From: Chrysomallon squamiferum
Taxonomy: Eukaryota; Mollusca; Gastropoda; Neomphalida; Peltospiridae
Reading direction: 5' to 3'
Length of the DNA: 40,000 nucleotides
NCBI GenBank assembly: GCA_012295275.1
Contig: CM022671.1
Span: 35,121,683-35,161,682 of the forward strand
Shown here: positions 1 through 13,511 of the stretch, one piece after another
Layout: each line of letters starts with the position of its first letter
Position numbering within the stretch: the first letter of the stretch is position 1
Made by a program: the position numbers and the translations under genes
The notes under the pieces: generated by a model
What the model saw: only the letters and a program-made list of their open reading frames with translations
Told to the model about the DNA's origin: nothing
Database searches by the model: none

Positions 1-530
1 GTATTTTACAACACATCTAGACACAAGTACCACACACAAACACAAACTCTGTTGTTGTAGACATTTCAAACAAATGTTATGTCAAACAAAACCATCAAAA
101 AGCATTCAAGAGCAGGCTATAACTGACAGAAGATCTCCCCAGGGGGAAATAACTGCAACATGACCTCGTTTTTAAATATTTGATCAAAGGGAATTATTCA
201 TTAACCTGCGTTTCAGATGAAACAAGTGCTTGGAGCTTATCGTTACTAAATCAAATGTGAGACTGCTTTGTGCAGCCTGGTTTTCAAACGAGAGATGATT
301 GGAACTGTTCTTAAATGATAGACAAGTTGTGAAGCATGACTTTTCTTTGGTACATAATAGAGACGGTCTGTGTGTTAGAGTGTTGATTTATTGGTGACTG
401 ATAAAGAATAATGGTGTGACATAACATGAAAGGTGTAGAAGCAGAATTTAATCCTCCGAGGAGAGGGAACCAACGACATAACCGTGAGGTATATTTACAC
501 TGATAAAACAGATTGAGAGATACACACTCA
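1..530. other. AT-rich intron sequence, no gene
   Basis: No coding potential was seen. It contains GGGGAAATAACTGC at about 133-146, resembling the motif in the MITE at the far end of the window, and a TCF-like GATCAAAGG at 182-190. Confidence 0.5.
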
Positions 531-2490
<1,960 letters not shown>

Positions 2491-2492
2491 GC

Positions 2493-2706
2493 TGTTATTA
2501 CTATTATTATTTTTATTATTATTACTATTATTATTGCTCTTATTATTAATATTATTATTATTGCTACTATCATTACTATTATTATTATTATTATTATTAT
2601 TGCTCTTATTATTATTATTATTATCACTATTATTGTTATTATTATTATTATTATTATTACTATTACTACTACTACTACTACTACTACCTACTACTACTAC
2701 TACTAC

Positions 2707-2781
<75 letters not shown>

Positions 2782-2825
2782 CATTATTATTATTTCTATT
2801 ATTACTATTTCTATTATTATTTTTT
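2493..2825. repeat. (ATT)n/(ACT)n trinucleotide array
   Basis: About 330 bp of ATT triplets with interspersed GCT, ATC and a block of ACT/CTA repeats at about 2660-2705. It yields poly-Leu, poly-Ile and poly-Asn frames, which I do not consider genes. Confidence 0.97.
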
Positions 2826-3077
2826 GCTGTGGTGTAGCCTGTGGTATACCTGTGTGTATTAAGAACTAATTGCTGTTTATAATAACACAAGTATACACTT
2901 GTAGGCTGTTAAAGAGGATGTATTACAACACTGGAATGCAGACTGAGTTTGATCAAACATGTTTCTATTCTCAAAAGTACTTTGCATTCAGTTTGCTTTA
3001 GGCATGACTGGGTGAATGTAAGAGAGAGCAGACAACAATGAAAACAAAGACTGTGCATGTTTACTATGGATTATGTA

Positions 3078-3420
3078 CATGTGTGTGTTTGTGTGTGTAT
3101 ATATGTATGTGTATGTATGTTTGTATGTGTGTTTATATGTATGTGTATGCATCTTTGTATATATGTATGTATGTATGTGTGTGTGTGTGTGTGTGTGTCT
3201 TTATATATATATATGTATACACACAAACACATAAATATGCATATATATACACACACACACACACATGTATATGTATGTATATATATATAAATACACACAC
3301 ACATGCATACACATATATACATACATACATATATATATAAGTATAAATAATGTACATTATATATATATACATGTGTGTGTTTTTATATGTAGGTGCATAT
3401 ATACATATGTGTGTGTTTAT
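3078..3420. repeat. Compound TG/TATG and CA/TACA microsatellite
   Basis: TG- and TATG-rich sequence (3078-3215) is followed by its complement type, CA- and CATA-rich (3215-3335). The block is therefore a large imperfect inverted repeat that could extrude a long hairpin. Confidence 0.9.
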
Positions 3421-3649
3421 GTATTTATATAGCTATGTTTATGTACAAAGTGTATGTTACATCTACAGATGTAATACACATACGAGAGTACACAAGTGAA
3501 TATCTCGCAGTCTGACTGTGTGTATTTATTTATACAGGAATAATCAGCATGTTTCTGAGCAGGCTGTTTGCCCCAGACACACATCATCAAAAAGCTTAAC
3601 AACCGGCACACACATTTATTTTTTTATATATTTTTTTTCTCTCTCTCTC

Positions 3650-3837
3650 TGATGTTACAAGCGATTCCCGTGCGTTCATTACCCGCAGATCAAAGAGAGG
3701 AGCCCGTGTGATAAATTATAGACCAGCGAGATTCATTACACATTCAAGCTCTGCCAACACAACAAGTGTACAAACCTGTTTAGATATCTGCCAAACAAAA
3801 TGATCAAAGCAGCACTTTATCCATTTGAAAACAGGAG
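3650..3837. other. Unique CpG-bearing block with two TCF-like sites
   Basis: Compared with its surroundings this stretch is complex, non-repetitive and carries several CpGs in its first 70 bp. GATCAAAG occurs at 3688-3695 and 3802-3809. No open frame resembling the missing ZNRF3 exon was found. Confidence 0.35.
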
Positions 3838-3921
<84 letters not shown>

Positions 3922-3925
3922 ATAT
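3838..3925. repeat. Poly(A) then (TG)n/(TA)n
   Basis: About 42 A residues are followed by TG and TA dinucleotides. Confidence 0.95.
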
Positions 3926-4225
3926 AAAATAAAAAAAAATTAAAAACTTGGCAGCCTTTTATACGGTACTGAAATGATTTAGCTAGCGTAATGAATGGTG
4001 TACAAAGCAGTTATCTCTTCCTGCAATCAGCTGGCGGGATTGTACACACTTGTATCATTAACAGTCTGAGGAGTGTTGGATACGTGTTGTATGTATCAGA
4101 CAGGTATAAAATACTGCCAGGTGTTACACTCATTTCATTATGTAGATGTATGATTCACTTAGAGCGACTGGTGGTAAACTGTAGTGTGTAGTAAAATTAC
4201 TTAACTAAGTCATTTATATACAAAC

Positions 4226-4227
<2 letters not shown>

Positions 4228-4287
<60 letters not shown>

Positions 4288-4296
4288 TACATACAT
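4228..4296. repeat. (CA)n then (CATA)n microsatellite
   Basis: Near-perfect CA run of about 54 bp ending in CATACATACATA. Confidence 0.97.
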
Positions 4297-4547
4297 GGAT
4301 AACAGACAAACATGCACACAGACCCAAACTCACTCATGAACAGTAATTTTATTTCTAAACAGTTCAATGCAGGATTTTAAATTTAAATATGTCTTATTTT
4401 ACTTTTTTTGACCAATGTTAACTCAAGTTCCGAGAAATTTGAAACTGCTATCGGATGTATGTGATATACACTGTCAGTTTAACACAATACAGACTGGAAG
4501 TTCACTGTCCCAAATCTGAAATGTTTGAAAACTTTTTACTTGTAATA

Positions 4548-4549
4548 AC

Positions 4550-4600
<51 letters not shown>
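4548..4600. repeat. (ATT)n microsatellite
   Basis: Uninterrupted ATT triplets for about 50 bp. Confidence 0.97.
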
Positions 4601-4601
<1 letters not shown>

Positions 4602-5613
4602 TTATCTATTTATTTACTCTTTTTTCTTTTCAAAAAAGAGTATTTTTTGACAAGGGGTAACAACCTATATGTGACTGCAGTAAGAAATCTGATATGAGAC
4701 CCATTACATGAAATCAGGTCACAAGTCACATTGTAGCTGATTGGTGTTACTAACATGTACAGATTCCTGACTCCACAAGCTTCATTTTGATTCCTCATTC
4801 ATTCTTGTATCAGTAACAATGTCCATAAAATGATCTAAAATACAGCTTAGGATTAATTTCTGTCAGCTAATCAAAGAGAGAAGGTACTTATAAACCCATT
4901 TTTTAACAAAACATCAAAACTGAAAATTCTTGTATCACTCCACTATCGTGGACTAAAAGCTCCGTACTTGACTGGCTGTGTGACTTAAGACCTGATTCGA
5001 TGAAATGGGTCACAAATATTCTAATATAAATACACGTACCTATAGTACCTTTTAAACCAGAAATCTTGAGTCCTATCTACGAGGTATAAAAATATCACTA
5101 CTATACAACAGTACGAAAAAAATCCATTCATTTTATTACATATAAATTTAGTATCTTTTTTTTTTCTAACTTTTTCTTTTTACGAATAAAAAATAAAAAA
5201 AAAATAAAAAATTGGAGGTATCGTGATGGGGTGCAATGAGGCAAAACATCGAAGTTGCCAGGTGGAAGTTTGCTTTGGAGAAAATCCTCTTTGGTCATCA
5301 GAGCGTAGCCGCATAAACACGTCAACACTGCGACGTTTCTCTCACAACACGATGTTCACACAACTCAAACACTCAAACTCAAAGTGTTTGTGAACGCAAC
5401 TAATTGTTTAATGTACTTCAGTTTTTTGAATTAGAAACAGTAAAAGTAATAATAATAATAATAAAAAATTAAAATAATAATAGTAATGATGAAAGACATG
5501 GCTTTGGTTATTAAGATGTTGGAAATATTTAGTGAAAGAACAAAAAAAAACCCACCAAAAAAACAACATAGATGGTATAAGATGGTATAAGAAGAATATA
5601 AATGAATTTTTAC

Positions 5614-5739
5614 CTTTCCAAAAACTGACAGACACGGTTTTGGTTCAAGTTCCGGTCTCTCGAGTTTGACCACACCAACCCAGCCGTAGTCGTAGAGTTC
5701 ATCGTAGTCGTTGTTGTTACACAGACCCAGTGGATGAAG
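5614..5739 (-). CDS. ZNRF3: ZNRF3-like E3 ubiquitin ligase, coding exon 2 (ectodomain, R-spondin-binding/PA-like region)
   Basis: The exon is exactly 126 nt (42 codons), with phase 0 at both ends. It follows a pyrimidine-rich acceptor ending TTTCCAG and runs into donor AAG-GTAAAAA. The translation contains [26 protein letters not shown] and [10 protein letters not shown], nearly identical to the vertebrate ZNRF3 ectodomain ([25 protein letters not shown]). The two cysteines (CNNN and PKPCL) are likely disulfide-bonded. In vertebrates this ectodomain has a protease-associated-like fold and is the part that R-spondin furin repeats grip. It continues residue IIQ of exon 1 directly, matching the vertebrate order (EIVQ then HPLGL). 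The next expected segment (AKRAV..., then transmembrane helix and RING) is not found on the minus strand between 1 and 5613, so the gene is cut by the window edge. Confidence 0.95.
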
Positions 5740-5775
5740 CTGGAAATGAAAAATATAAAAAAATATTTAAAATAT
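5740..5775 (-). other. Splice acceptor and polypyrimidine tract before exon 2
   Basis: On the minus strand a T-rich run leads to TTTCCAG, with AG at 5741-5740. It lies next to the degenerate repeat at 5788-5972, which is A-rich in the transcript sense. Confidence 0.8.
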
Positions 5776-5787
5776 CTTCACAGTAGT

Positions 5788-5972
5788 GTAAGTTTTATTT
5801 TTCACGTTTTTATTTCGATTTTTATTTTTCACGTTTTTGTTTGATTTTTATTTTTCATGTTTTTGTTTGAGTTTTGTTTTTCACGTTTTTGTTTTGAGTT
5901 TTATTTTTCACGTTTTTTTTTTAGTTTTATTTGAGTTTTATTTTTCACATTTTTGTTTGAGTTTTATTCATT
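5788..5972. repeat. Degenerate ~30-bp tandem repeat next to exon 2
   Basis: About six copies of a unit of the form GTTTTATTTTTCACG followed by TTTTTGTTTGA, with small substitutions and indels. It begins only about 50 bp into intron 1 from the exon 2 acceptor. Confidence 0.85.
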
Positions 5973-6229
5973 TTTAATGATTTTGTTGATAGCAGCTGAC
6001 ACATTTTTCTGGAGAGTTTTTGAAAAAAAGTGTTTTGTCAGATTGTAAATAATTCAATGATGAGGAATGAAGACTAGAGATGAATGTTACTAAAAAGACT
6101 GAAATTTAATCCCAGGTGAATGAAACGTTGTGATAAACACTCAAAATGTGTGAAAGTATTCAAGATATGCTGATTTAAAATATTCATTGATACTGAGTGA
6201 TTCATTTGACACAGTTGTAAGTTAAAATA

Positions 6230-6490
6230 CAAAAAAATAAAAATAAAATAAAATAAAATAAAATAAAACAAAATAAATAAATAAATAAATTAAATAATAA
6301 TAAAAATAAAATAAAATAAAATAAAATAAAATAAAATAATAAATAAATAAAAATTAAATTAAATAAAATAAAACAAAATGAATAAATAAATAAATTAAAT
6401 AAAACAAAATAAATAAATAAATAAATAAATAAAATAAAAGGGTAAAGAATTAAATAAAATAAATAAAAATAAATAAATAAAAATTAAGAA
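6230..6490. repeat. (AAAAT)n/(AAAT)n arrays
   Basis: Interleaved pentamer and tetramer A/T repeats. A similar short block lies at 6722-6790. Confidence 0.95.
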
Positions 6491-7327
6491 TGTTTGAACG
6501 ATGAAATACACCTCATAAAAAAAAACAAGAATATAAACACAAAGTGGGACTATTTGATTAAGTAAAAAGCAGATATTTGAATTAATAACAATTATTATAT
6601 CTGTGCCAACCCTTCTTTATCAGACATCCACAACAACAAACTGTAAACAGAATAGATTAACAAGAAAAACATTACATATTCTTGTGTATAATTATATTAT
6701 TTACATATTAATCAGTGAAAAAAAATATTATAAAAAAAAAAAAAATAAAATAAAATAAAATAAAATAAAATAAAATAAAACAAAACAACACAAATAATAA
6801 TTTTAAAAAATGTAAGTAAAAAAAAAATGAACAAGTAAAAAAAATTTAAACTAATTTGAATTACAGATTGCTGTTCTTGAATAAATCTAACACAAAAGTG
6901 ATTTAATTTCAGCTTTTAAATGTAATAGCATTCACTGACATTTTTGGTAACAAAAAAAAACCAATTTAAATACTTCAAAAATATTCGTGTTCATGATGAT
7001 CTAATTTGCAAGTGAACATCAACATGCAAGAATTCAGTGATTATATACACAAAACTTGAACAAACCAGGAAGGGATTTTTTTTATTATTTTTCTATAATA
7101 GACAATTTTCTCGGGTTTAACCAACATATTTGTTTTATTATTCTTTGTTCAGGCTCAAATGTCTGTTTGTCTGACTAAGCCAGTGTGTGATTACTTGGAC
7201 ACAGTTTGACAGCAGAGGACCTGATGCAATCACAATCTATTGATTGGTATTGGTGAAGGTCATCTGGTATATCGGTGAAGGTCAACTGGTATACGAACGT
7301 CATCAGTGGGTAAATCTGAATAACTGA

Positions 7328-8212
7328 CTTGATGAAATATTGTTTTGAAGAAATGAATTGATGAAACATCATTTTGAAGAAATGAACTGATGAAACATCA
7401 TTTCGAATAAATGAAATGATAAAATATAGTTTTGAATACATAATTAATTAATGAAACATCATTTTGAAGAAATGAACTGATGAAATATTGTTTTGAAGAA
7501 ATGAATTGATGAAACATCATTTTGAAGAAATGAATTGATGAAACATCATTTTGAAGAAATGAACTGATGAAACATCATTTCGAATAAATGAAATGATAAA
7601 ATATAGTTTTGAATACATAATTAATTAATGAAACATCATTTTGAAGAAATGAACTGATGAAATATTGTTTTGAAGAAATGAACTGATGAAACATCATTTC
7701 GAATAAATGAAATGATAAAATATAGTTTTGAATACATAATTAATTGATGAAACATCATTTTGAAGAAATGAACTGATTGATGAAACATCATTTTGAATAT
7801 ATGAATTGATGAAACATCATTTTGAATATATGAATTGATGAAACATCCTTATGAATTGATGAAACATCATTTTGAAGAAATGAACTGATGAAATATTGTT
7901 TTGAAGAAATGAACTGATGAAACATCATTTCGAATAAATGAAATGATAAAATATAGTTTTGAATACATAATTAATTGATGAAACATCATTTTGAATACAT
8001 AATTAATTGATGAAACATCATTTTGAAGAAATGAACTGATTGATGAAACATTTTGAATATATGAATTGATGAAACATCATTTTGAATATATGAATTGATG
8101 AAACATCCTTATGAATTGATGAAACATCATTTTGAAGAAATGAATGGATTGATGAAACATCATTTTGAATATATCAATTGATGAAACATCATTTTGAATA
8201 AATGAATTGAAG
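7328..8212. repeat. 29-bp satellite with higher-order organisation and hairpin monomers
   Basis: About 30 monomers of roughly 29 bp. Each typical monomer carries the inverted repeat TGATG-AAA-CATCA followed by TTTTGAAGAAATGAA. A variant monomer reading GATAAAATATAGTTTTGAATAC appears at 7418, 7595, 7714 and 7945; those intervals (177, 119, 231) are close to multiples of 29, so variants were amplified in blocks. A monomer length not divisible by three, together with frequent stops, argues against coding. Confidence 0.95.
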
Positions 8213-8545
8213 CATCTTTTCAAATTCATGGAATTAGATAAACATTAGCTTTTACAACAGATCCATGGATCAGTCCTCCTGAAGTCTTTAGACTAATTCA
8301 TCTTTCATGATTTGTCTAAAACCACGATGTGTAATTTACCACCCATGAGAGGGCATTAACAGTAAGAGTAACCCATGATATGATAAGCAATGGAGGTCTT
8401 CTCTCAAATCATCAGTGTACTTATAAATGTTTATACTGAAATGTGTAGCACTTTGTTCATTCATGTTTTTAAGATTACAAATGTCATAAATCATCTAAAT
8501 TATAAAATCTTTAAACAGTAAAATGTTATTACAGAATTTATTGTT

Positions 8546-8640
8546 TATCATTATTATTATTGCTATTATTATTAGTAGTAGTAGTAGTATTAGTATTGCT
8601 ATTATTATTATTATTATTATGATTATTATTATTATTATTG
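8546..8640. repeat. (ATT)n/(AGT)n trinucleotide repeat
   Basis: ATT triplets with an internal AGT block. Confidence 0.95.
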
Positions 8641-8744
8641 TCACAAATACATTCAAACTGCAAACATCTGGATTTTCTGAATAAAGTGTGCATGTATGTC
8701 ATGTATATGAATATGTAAGGCTAACTCACATTCATTTGACCTTA

Positions 8745-9250
8745 CTGAAAACTGCTGATTTGAAATCATATCACAGTGTAAAATAAACACAAGCACAGAT
8801 TCAATTATTTGCTGGTTTGGGATATATTTCTTTGAAATAGTATCAGCATGTAAAACACAGACACAATTCACTCAATTACTGGCCTATTTAAAACACCAGC
8901 ACATTAGTGAACTTGTATCACTATGTAAAACAAATACACACAGTTACTGACCTATTTTAAAATAGATTTCTTTGATCTTGTATTATAGTGTGAAATACAC
9001 ACATAAACACAATACATACTCAATTAGTGACTTGTTTAAAATATTTTTCTTTGAACTTGTATCATAATGCAAAACTTGCATACACACACACACACACACA
9101 GAGACATACTCACACTCACACTCTCTAACTCACTCACACACACACACACACAATCATGCAATACATACTCAATTACTGGCTTGTTTAAAATATTTTTCTT
9201 TGAACTTGTATCACAATGAAAAACTTGCACACACATAAACACACCCACAT

Positions 9251-9316
<66 letters not shown>

Positions 9317-9385
9317 ACATACTCAATTACTGGCCTGTTTAAACTACGTCTCTTTGAACTTGTATCACAATGTCGAACGTTTACA
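8745..9385. repeat. Degenerate minisatellite with embedded CA expansions
   Basis: Six or seven units contain ACTCAATTACTGGCCTGTTTAA, then TTTCTTTGAACTTGTATCACA, then ATGTAAAAC followed by a CA run. The TTGTATCA-like segment recurs near 8835, 8911, 8978, 9056, 9205 and 9358. The CA tract after it varies from almost none in early units to about 60 bp (9256-9314). Confidence 0.9.
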
Positions 9386-10110
9386 ATAAGTGGCAAATTG
9401 CATTATTCCTCGGTGTTCTGGTTGACTGCCCTGCTAAAACCACAGAGAGAAACGGATCTGTTGCACACACAGTGAACCCAACCTGCACCCACTCACCTGT
9501 AGTTCTGTCCCAGCCATTTCTTTTGTCAGCCAACACACAAGAATGTGATCACAGCCAGCGATATACTGCACACGTAGCTGTTACCTTTATACGCAATAAA
9601 GATTAAAGAAAGAATTAATCGAGTTATTAACCAGTGAAATGGCTTCCTATTTCTCATCTTTCTTTCTTTTTTTTTTTTTCTTTTTTTTCAATATATTTAA
9701 TTTTTCTTTTCTTCACTTTTATGTTTCATTCTTGTTCAATACAGATTTGGTAACGGTTAATGAAGCATTTAAAAAAAGTGTTTATGTTAGACTTTTTTTT
9801 TTATATTTTTTTTTTTTTTTTAAATCCTTGTTTTGATCACTGCAGTGACAAATTGAAACGAAATCTAAATGCATCTGGCTCCCGTTTCATTGGATTCCTG
9901 CTTGTTCTACGATAAGCTGATACGGGCAGAGGTCAGAAATGAACAAAGCTCACTTAGCTGACATGTTAAACATTTTACAGGTAAAGCTATACTTTGATGT
10001 CTTGTTCAGGTCACGGGCTTGCGCCACAGAAAACACAGGTGTTTTTAACGAGAATTCTGCTGCTGCTGTGTTTCCCCAGGTACAAAAACACTTGGATGAT
10101 AACTGAACTC
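9386..10110. other. Unique intron sequence, no supported gene
   Basis: It contains a moderately GC-rich segment (9410-9600) with a 78-codon frame on the plus strand that I do not recognise. T-rich tracts at 9650-9720 and 9795-9822 and a further moderately complex segment at 9880-10080 follow. Confidence 0.4.
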
Positions 10111-10114
10111 ATTG

Positions 10115-10265
10115 TGAATGGGGGGGAGGCTGCGGAACACAAGGAGGGGAGGCTGCGGAACACAAGGAGGGGAGATGGTGGGGCAGGATAAGGTGGGGGA
10201 GGATAAAGTGGGGGAGGATAAGGTGGGGAGGCAATGAAGGAGGGGTAGGACAGGATGGAGGGGGA
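10115..10265 (+). repeat. G-rich minisatellite, possible G-quadruplex former
   Basis: A 27-bp unit beginning GGGGAGGCTGCGGAACAC is duplicated (about 10123-10172). It is followed by repeats of GGATAAGGTGGGGGA (about 10184-10235). At least five runs of four or more G lie on the plus strand, which is the template strand of the ZNRF3-like gene. Confidence 0.85.
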
Positions 10266-10649
10266 TGTGAAAGTTTAGCTAAAAGATGTAAAAATGTATC
10301 AGGTTGCTAAGAAACATTCCGAAGATCCTGATGAACAAAACATGTGAAATGAAAGACGAGATAAATAAATTAAAAAAAAAAAAATCAACTGTTTTATTTT
10401 ATAGCTGTATAGAATACTGCTGCTCAATGGAAAAGTACTCTCACAGGAAACTGTTGGTCACAGGATCAAATTTCGCGTATGGACCTGAGTCATAATTTCC
10501 CAGTCTGAACGACGTGTAAGAAAATTTACCTGGCGTGCATTTTCACATCTGTGTGAGTGGAGAGTTGAGATGTCAGGTTTCTTCTCAGCTATCATTTCTA
10601 ACAATCATTCACTTACTGTATTTTGTATTAACTACTTTATGAAATATAC

Positions 10650-11200
10650 ACAAACATACACGTGTTAAATATACACCCATACTCACTCACACATACACGT
10701 TAAAACACACACACATACATGTGTTAAATATACACCCATACTCACTCACACATACGCATGTTAAAACACACACACATACATGTGTTAAATATACACATAC
10801 TCACTCACACATACACATGTTAAAACACACACACATATACATGTGTTAAATATACACATACTCACTCACACATACACATGTTAAAACACACACACATACA
10901 TGTGTTAAATATACACCCATACTCACTCACACATACACATGTTAAAACACACACACACATACATGTGTTAAATATACACCCATACTCACTCACACATACG
11001 CATGTTAAAACACACACACATACATGTGTTAAATATACACATACTCACTCACACATACACATGTTAAAATACACACACACATACATGTGTTAAATATATA
11101 CACATACACATGTTAAAATACACTCACACATACATGTGTTAAATATACACACATACTCACTCACACATATATACATACATTACACTCATATTTAGTATAT
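10650..11200. repeat. 61-bp CA-rich minisatellite, nine copies
   Basis: The segment GTGTTAAATATACAC recurs at 10662, 10721, 10782, 10843, 10902, 10965, 11026, 11087 and 11136, giving a period of 59-63 bp with a shortened last unit. Each unit also has ACTCACTCACACATAC and GTTAAAACACACAC. A CA run at 11210-11255 follows. Confidence 0.96.
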
Positions 11201-11207
11201 ATTCACT

Positions 11208-11241
<34 letters not shown>

Positions 11242-11544
11242 CACACACACACAAACAACAGACTGTTGGCCTGTAAGAAGAAATGCCCAGAAGAACATTA
11301 GGTCCAGGTGTTAAATACATAAAGTTTAAGAACAAGCACCTGTTCTCTATCACACTGATAAACGCTGGTAGATACTGGAAATACTACACCACTGACACAG
11401 TGTCATGGCCAGCACATGACCACAGACAAAATTATTTTCTTTTTCTTTTTAAAGAAAAGGGATTCACTGTTCAGCCTGGAGGATGCTTATAGGAACCCTC
11501 GAAAAAAAACAGTTTCTTTTTACCTGATTATTCATTAAAATTTT

Positions 11545-11712
11545 AAGTGTGTGATCCAAACTGAAACTATGTATATGATCCAACTAAAATGAAGAGTATG
11601 ATGCAGCTAAAACTAAAACAAAGTATATGATCCAAACAAAAACTAAGTGAATGATCCAAACTAACACTAAGTGTATGATCCAAGCTGAAAATAAGTATAT
11701 GATCAAAACTTT
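11545..11712. repeat. Degenerate ~29-bp tandem repeat
   Basis: About six copies of TATGATCCAAACTAAAACTA-type units with substitutions. Confidence 0.85.
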
Positions 11713-11795
11713 AATTAAAGATTATAATGATCATCAGGAAATACTGATTATAAAATGTGTAGATTACCTGAGAAAAAATGATAAATCCTAGAATG

Positions 11796-11900
11796 ATTAA
11801 AGCTTAGTAGTTAGAGCTCTCAGCTGAGCTATGATGGATCAGCAGATCAACTTTCTTCAGTGCAACCTGCATGCTAAATCCTGTTCCAACTAGACTGTTA
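11796..11900 (+). mobile_element. Possible degenerate tRNA-derived SINE
   Basis: TAGTAGTTAGAGCTCTCAGCTGA resembles the tRNA D-arm/A-box portion of many SINEs (AGCTCAGTAGTTAGAGC type), and about 30 bp later CAGATCAACTTTC could be a decayed B-box. The B-box match is poor and no target duplication was recognised. Confidence 0.35.
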
Positions 11901-12119
11901 TCAGAGGCCATACTATAAACTGATTATGGGAAGGTAAATATAAATGATCTCTTATTGCTAAATGGAAAAGTAATGGTGTAGGTTTTGTCTGAAGTTTACG
12001 ATAATGTTTAGAAATAACAAATGTTTGGTCTGAATATCAGCCAGTGTGTTCTAGTGGTGTCACTATTCTTACATATAGCACAGTCACTGTAACCCAGTGT
12101 CTGGAACGGGAAATTACAC

Positions 12120-12370
12120 TTGATGAATGAATTGATTGATTCGGTTTATTTACCCAGTAAATAAAATTACAAAATAATAATGAAAAAAAAAGAATTAGAC
12201 AAAAAATCAAAAGAACAAAGGAAAGGATACACAGAAAAAGAAAAAGAATAGAGAACAAAACAAAAAACATCATCAAAGGTGATATATTGCCACCAACATA
12301 AAAACACACACAAAAAGCATGAAACAAAAGGTGTGAATCTTTCTCTCTTAGCTGACCATCAATCATTGAT
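12120..12370 (-). mobile_element. 3' end of a LINE-like retrotransposon
   Basis: On the minus strand a T-rich 3' UTR-like region ends in TTTTATTTACTGGGTAAATA then AACCGAATCAATCAATTC. An AATAAACC stretch running into (AATC)n repeats is typical of LINE 3' tails of the CR1/L2 kind. The arms TTTATTTAC (12145-12153) and GTAAATAAA (12157-12165) form a perfect 9-bp hairpin next to the tail. No reverse transcriptase frame is left, as expected for a 5'-truncated copy. Confidence 0.45.
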
Positions 12371-13250
12371 AGCCTTTCAGAGTGAAAAAAGAAAACAGAA
12401 AAACCTTTGAGTCAGAATAAACTCTTTGATGATGGATATATCCCTCGAAGCAACCTGATAAATTTATAATTCCATTCAAGCTGTTATCACACTATCAGCA
12501 TTTCCACTTTATTGCTGTACAAACATCTATAGGAATTAAAAAACAAAATATTAAAAACAAAAAAAACCCCTCTGCTTTAGTTGTTGTTACTACATACCTT
12601 TTTACATTTCAAACAGAATAATACAAGCTGTGTGGCTGCGTTACAACTGGTGGTATTCAATTTTGAAAGAGATTTCATTAATTTTTAAAAAAAAAATTTT
12701 TTTTGAAATAACAGTCATTAAAATGGAAAAAAATAAACGAAAGAATGAATAATTGAAATTTGTTTTCGTTATCTGTGTAAACTGGTTTTATTATTTATTA
12801 GGCATCTAACTTATGGCTTTTATGTGACAAGAAAACAAGAAATCAGCTATTGTTGTAGTATGGGCTACAAACAAGCTGCTGACACATCCTTTGTTTGCAG
12901 TTTCCTATAGACAAGCAAAACACAAACCTAGCACTCTGGAACACTAGCATGATTGGGAAAAATCCCAACAGGTCCAGTGAAGAGGGGTGATCTCATGTCC
13001 CATTAAAAAGCAGACAAAGGTTTACGCAATGAAAAGTAATTTAACAACTTCTGCTGATAGCGATGCACGGTGATTATTTATCTATGTGGTGATACTGGGA
13101 GATAAAAGTGATATAATGAAAGGTTTTAGTTTTTGATTATGGTGTGCAGCTGTAGTAAAAACTATAAAACAGCTCTAGGATAGACAGTGCTGTGTGGAAC
13201 ACATGTAAAGTAAACACACACTGCAGTACACTCAGAGTTATCAGATTCAA
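12371..13250. other. Unique intron sequence, no gene
   Basis: AT-rich with few CpGs. No open frame or repeat worth naming was seen apart from A/T runs. Confidence 0.5.
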
Positions 13251-13269
13251 TTTACTTTGTGTTTTTATA

Positions 13270-13459
13270 TCTTAGTCTTCATTTACCATCCATCCATCTC
13301 TTTCTTTCTCCATCGATCTTCCTTTCTCTCTCAATCAATCCATCTTTCTTAGTTTATCCATCTTTTTCTCTCTTTCCATCCATCTTTTTTCTTTCTTTCT
13401 CTTATTCATTATGTATGTATGTTTGTGTGTGTGCATGTGTGTGTGCATCTGAAGGGGAA

Positions 13460-13510
<51 letters not shown>
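13270..13510. repeat. Pyrimidine-rich TTTC/CATC tract then (TG)n
   Basis: CATC/TTTCTC low-complexity sequence (13270-13410) runs into TGTG-rich sequence and a near-pure TG run at 13461-13508. Confidence 0.92.

Positions 13511-13511
<1 letters not shown>

Noticed and set aside
5128-5330. Plus/minus frames in a slightly GC-richer block just downstream of exon 2, considered as the next ZNRF3 exon or a transposon fragment
   Set aside because: No match to the expected ectodomain continuation in any frame, and no clear splice pair. A minus-strand frame vaguely looked like a repeat-derived protein but I could not name a family.
5641-5652. GGTTCAAGTTCC, resembling a tRNA B-box
   Set aside because: It lies inside conserved exon 2 coding sequence, with no A-box or tRNA fold around it.
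7175-8212. Regular repeats considered as a CRISPR-like array
   Set aside because: Monomers are contiguous with no unique spacers, in an animal genome; it is a satellite.
9370-9606. 78-codon plus-strand frame in moderately GC-rich sequence
   Set aside because: Starts within a minisatellite unit, no family recognised, no supporting signals.
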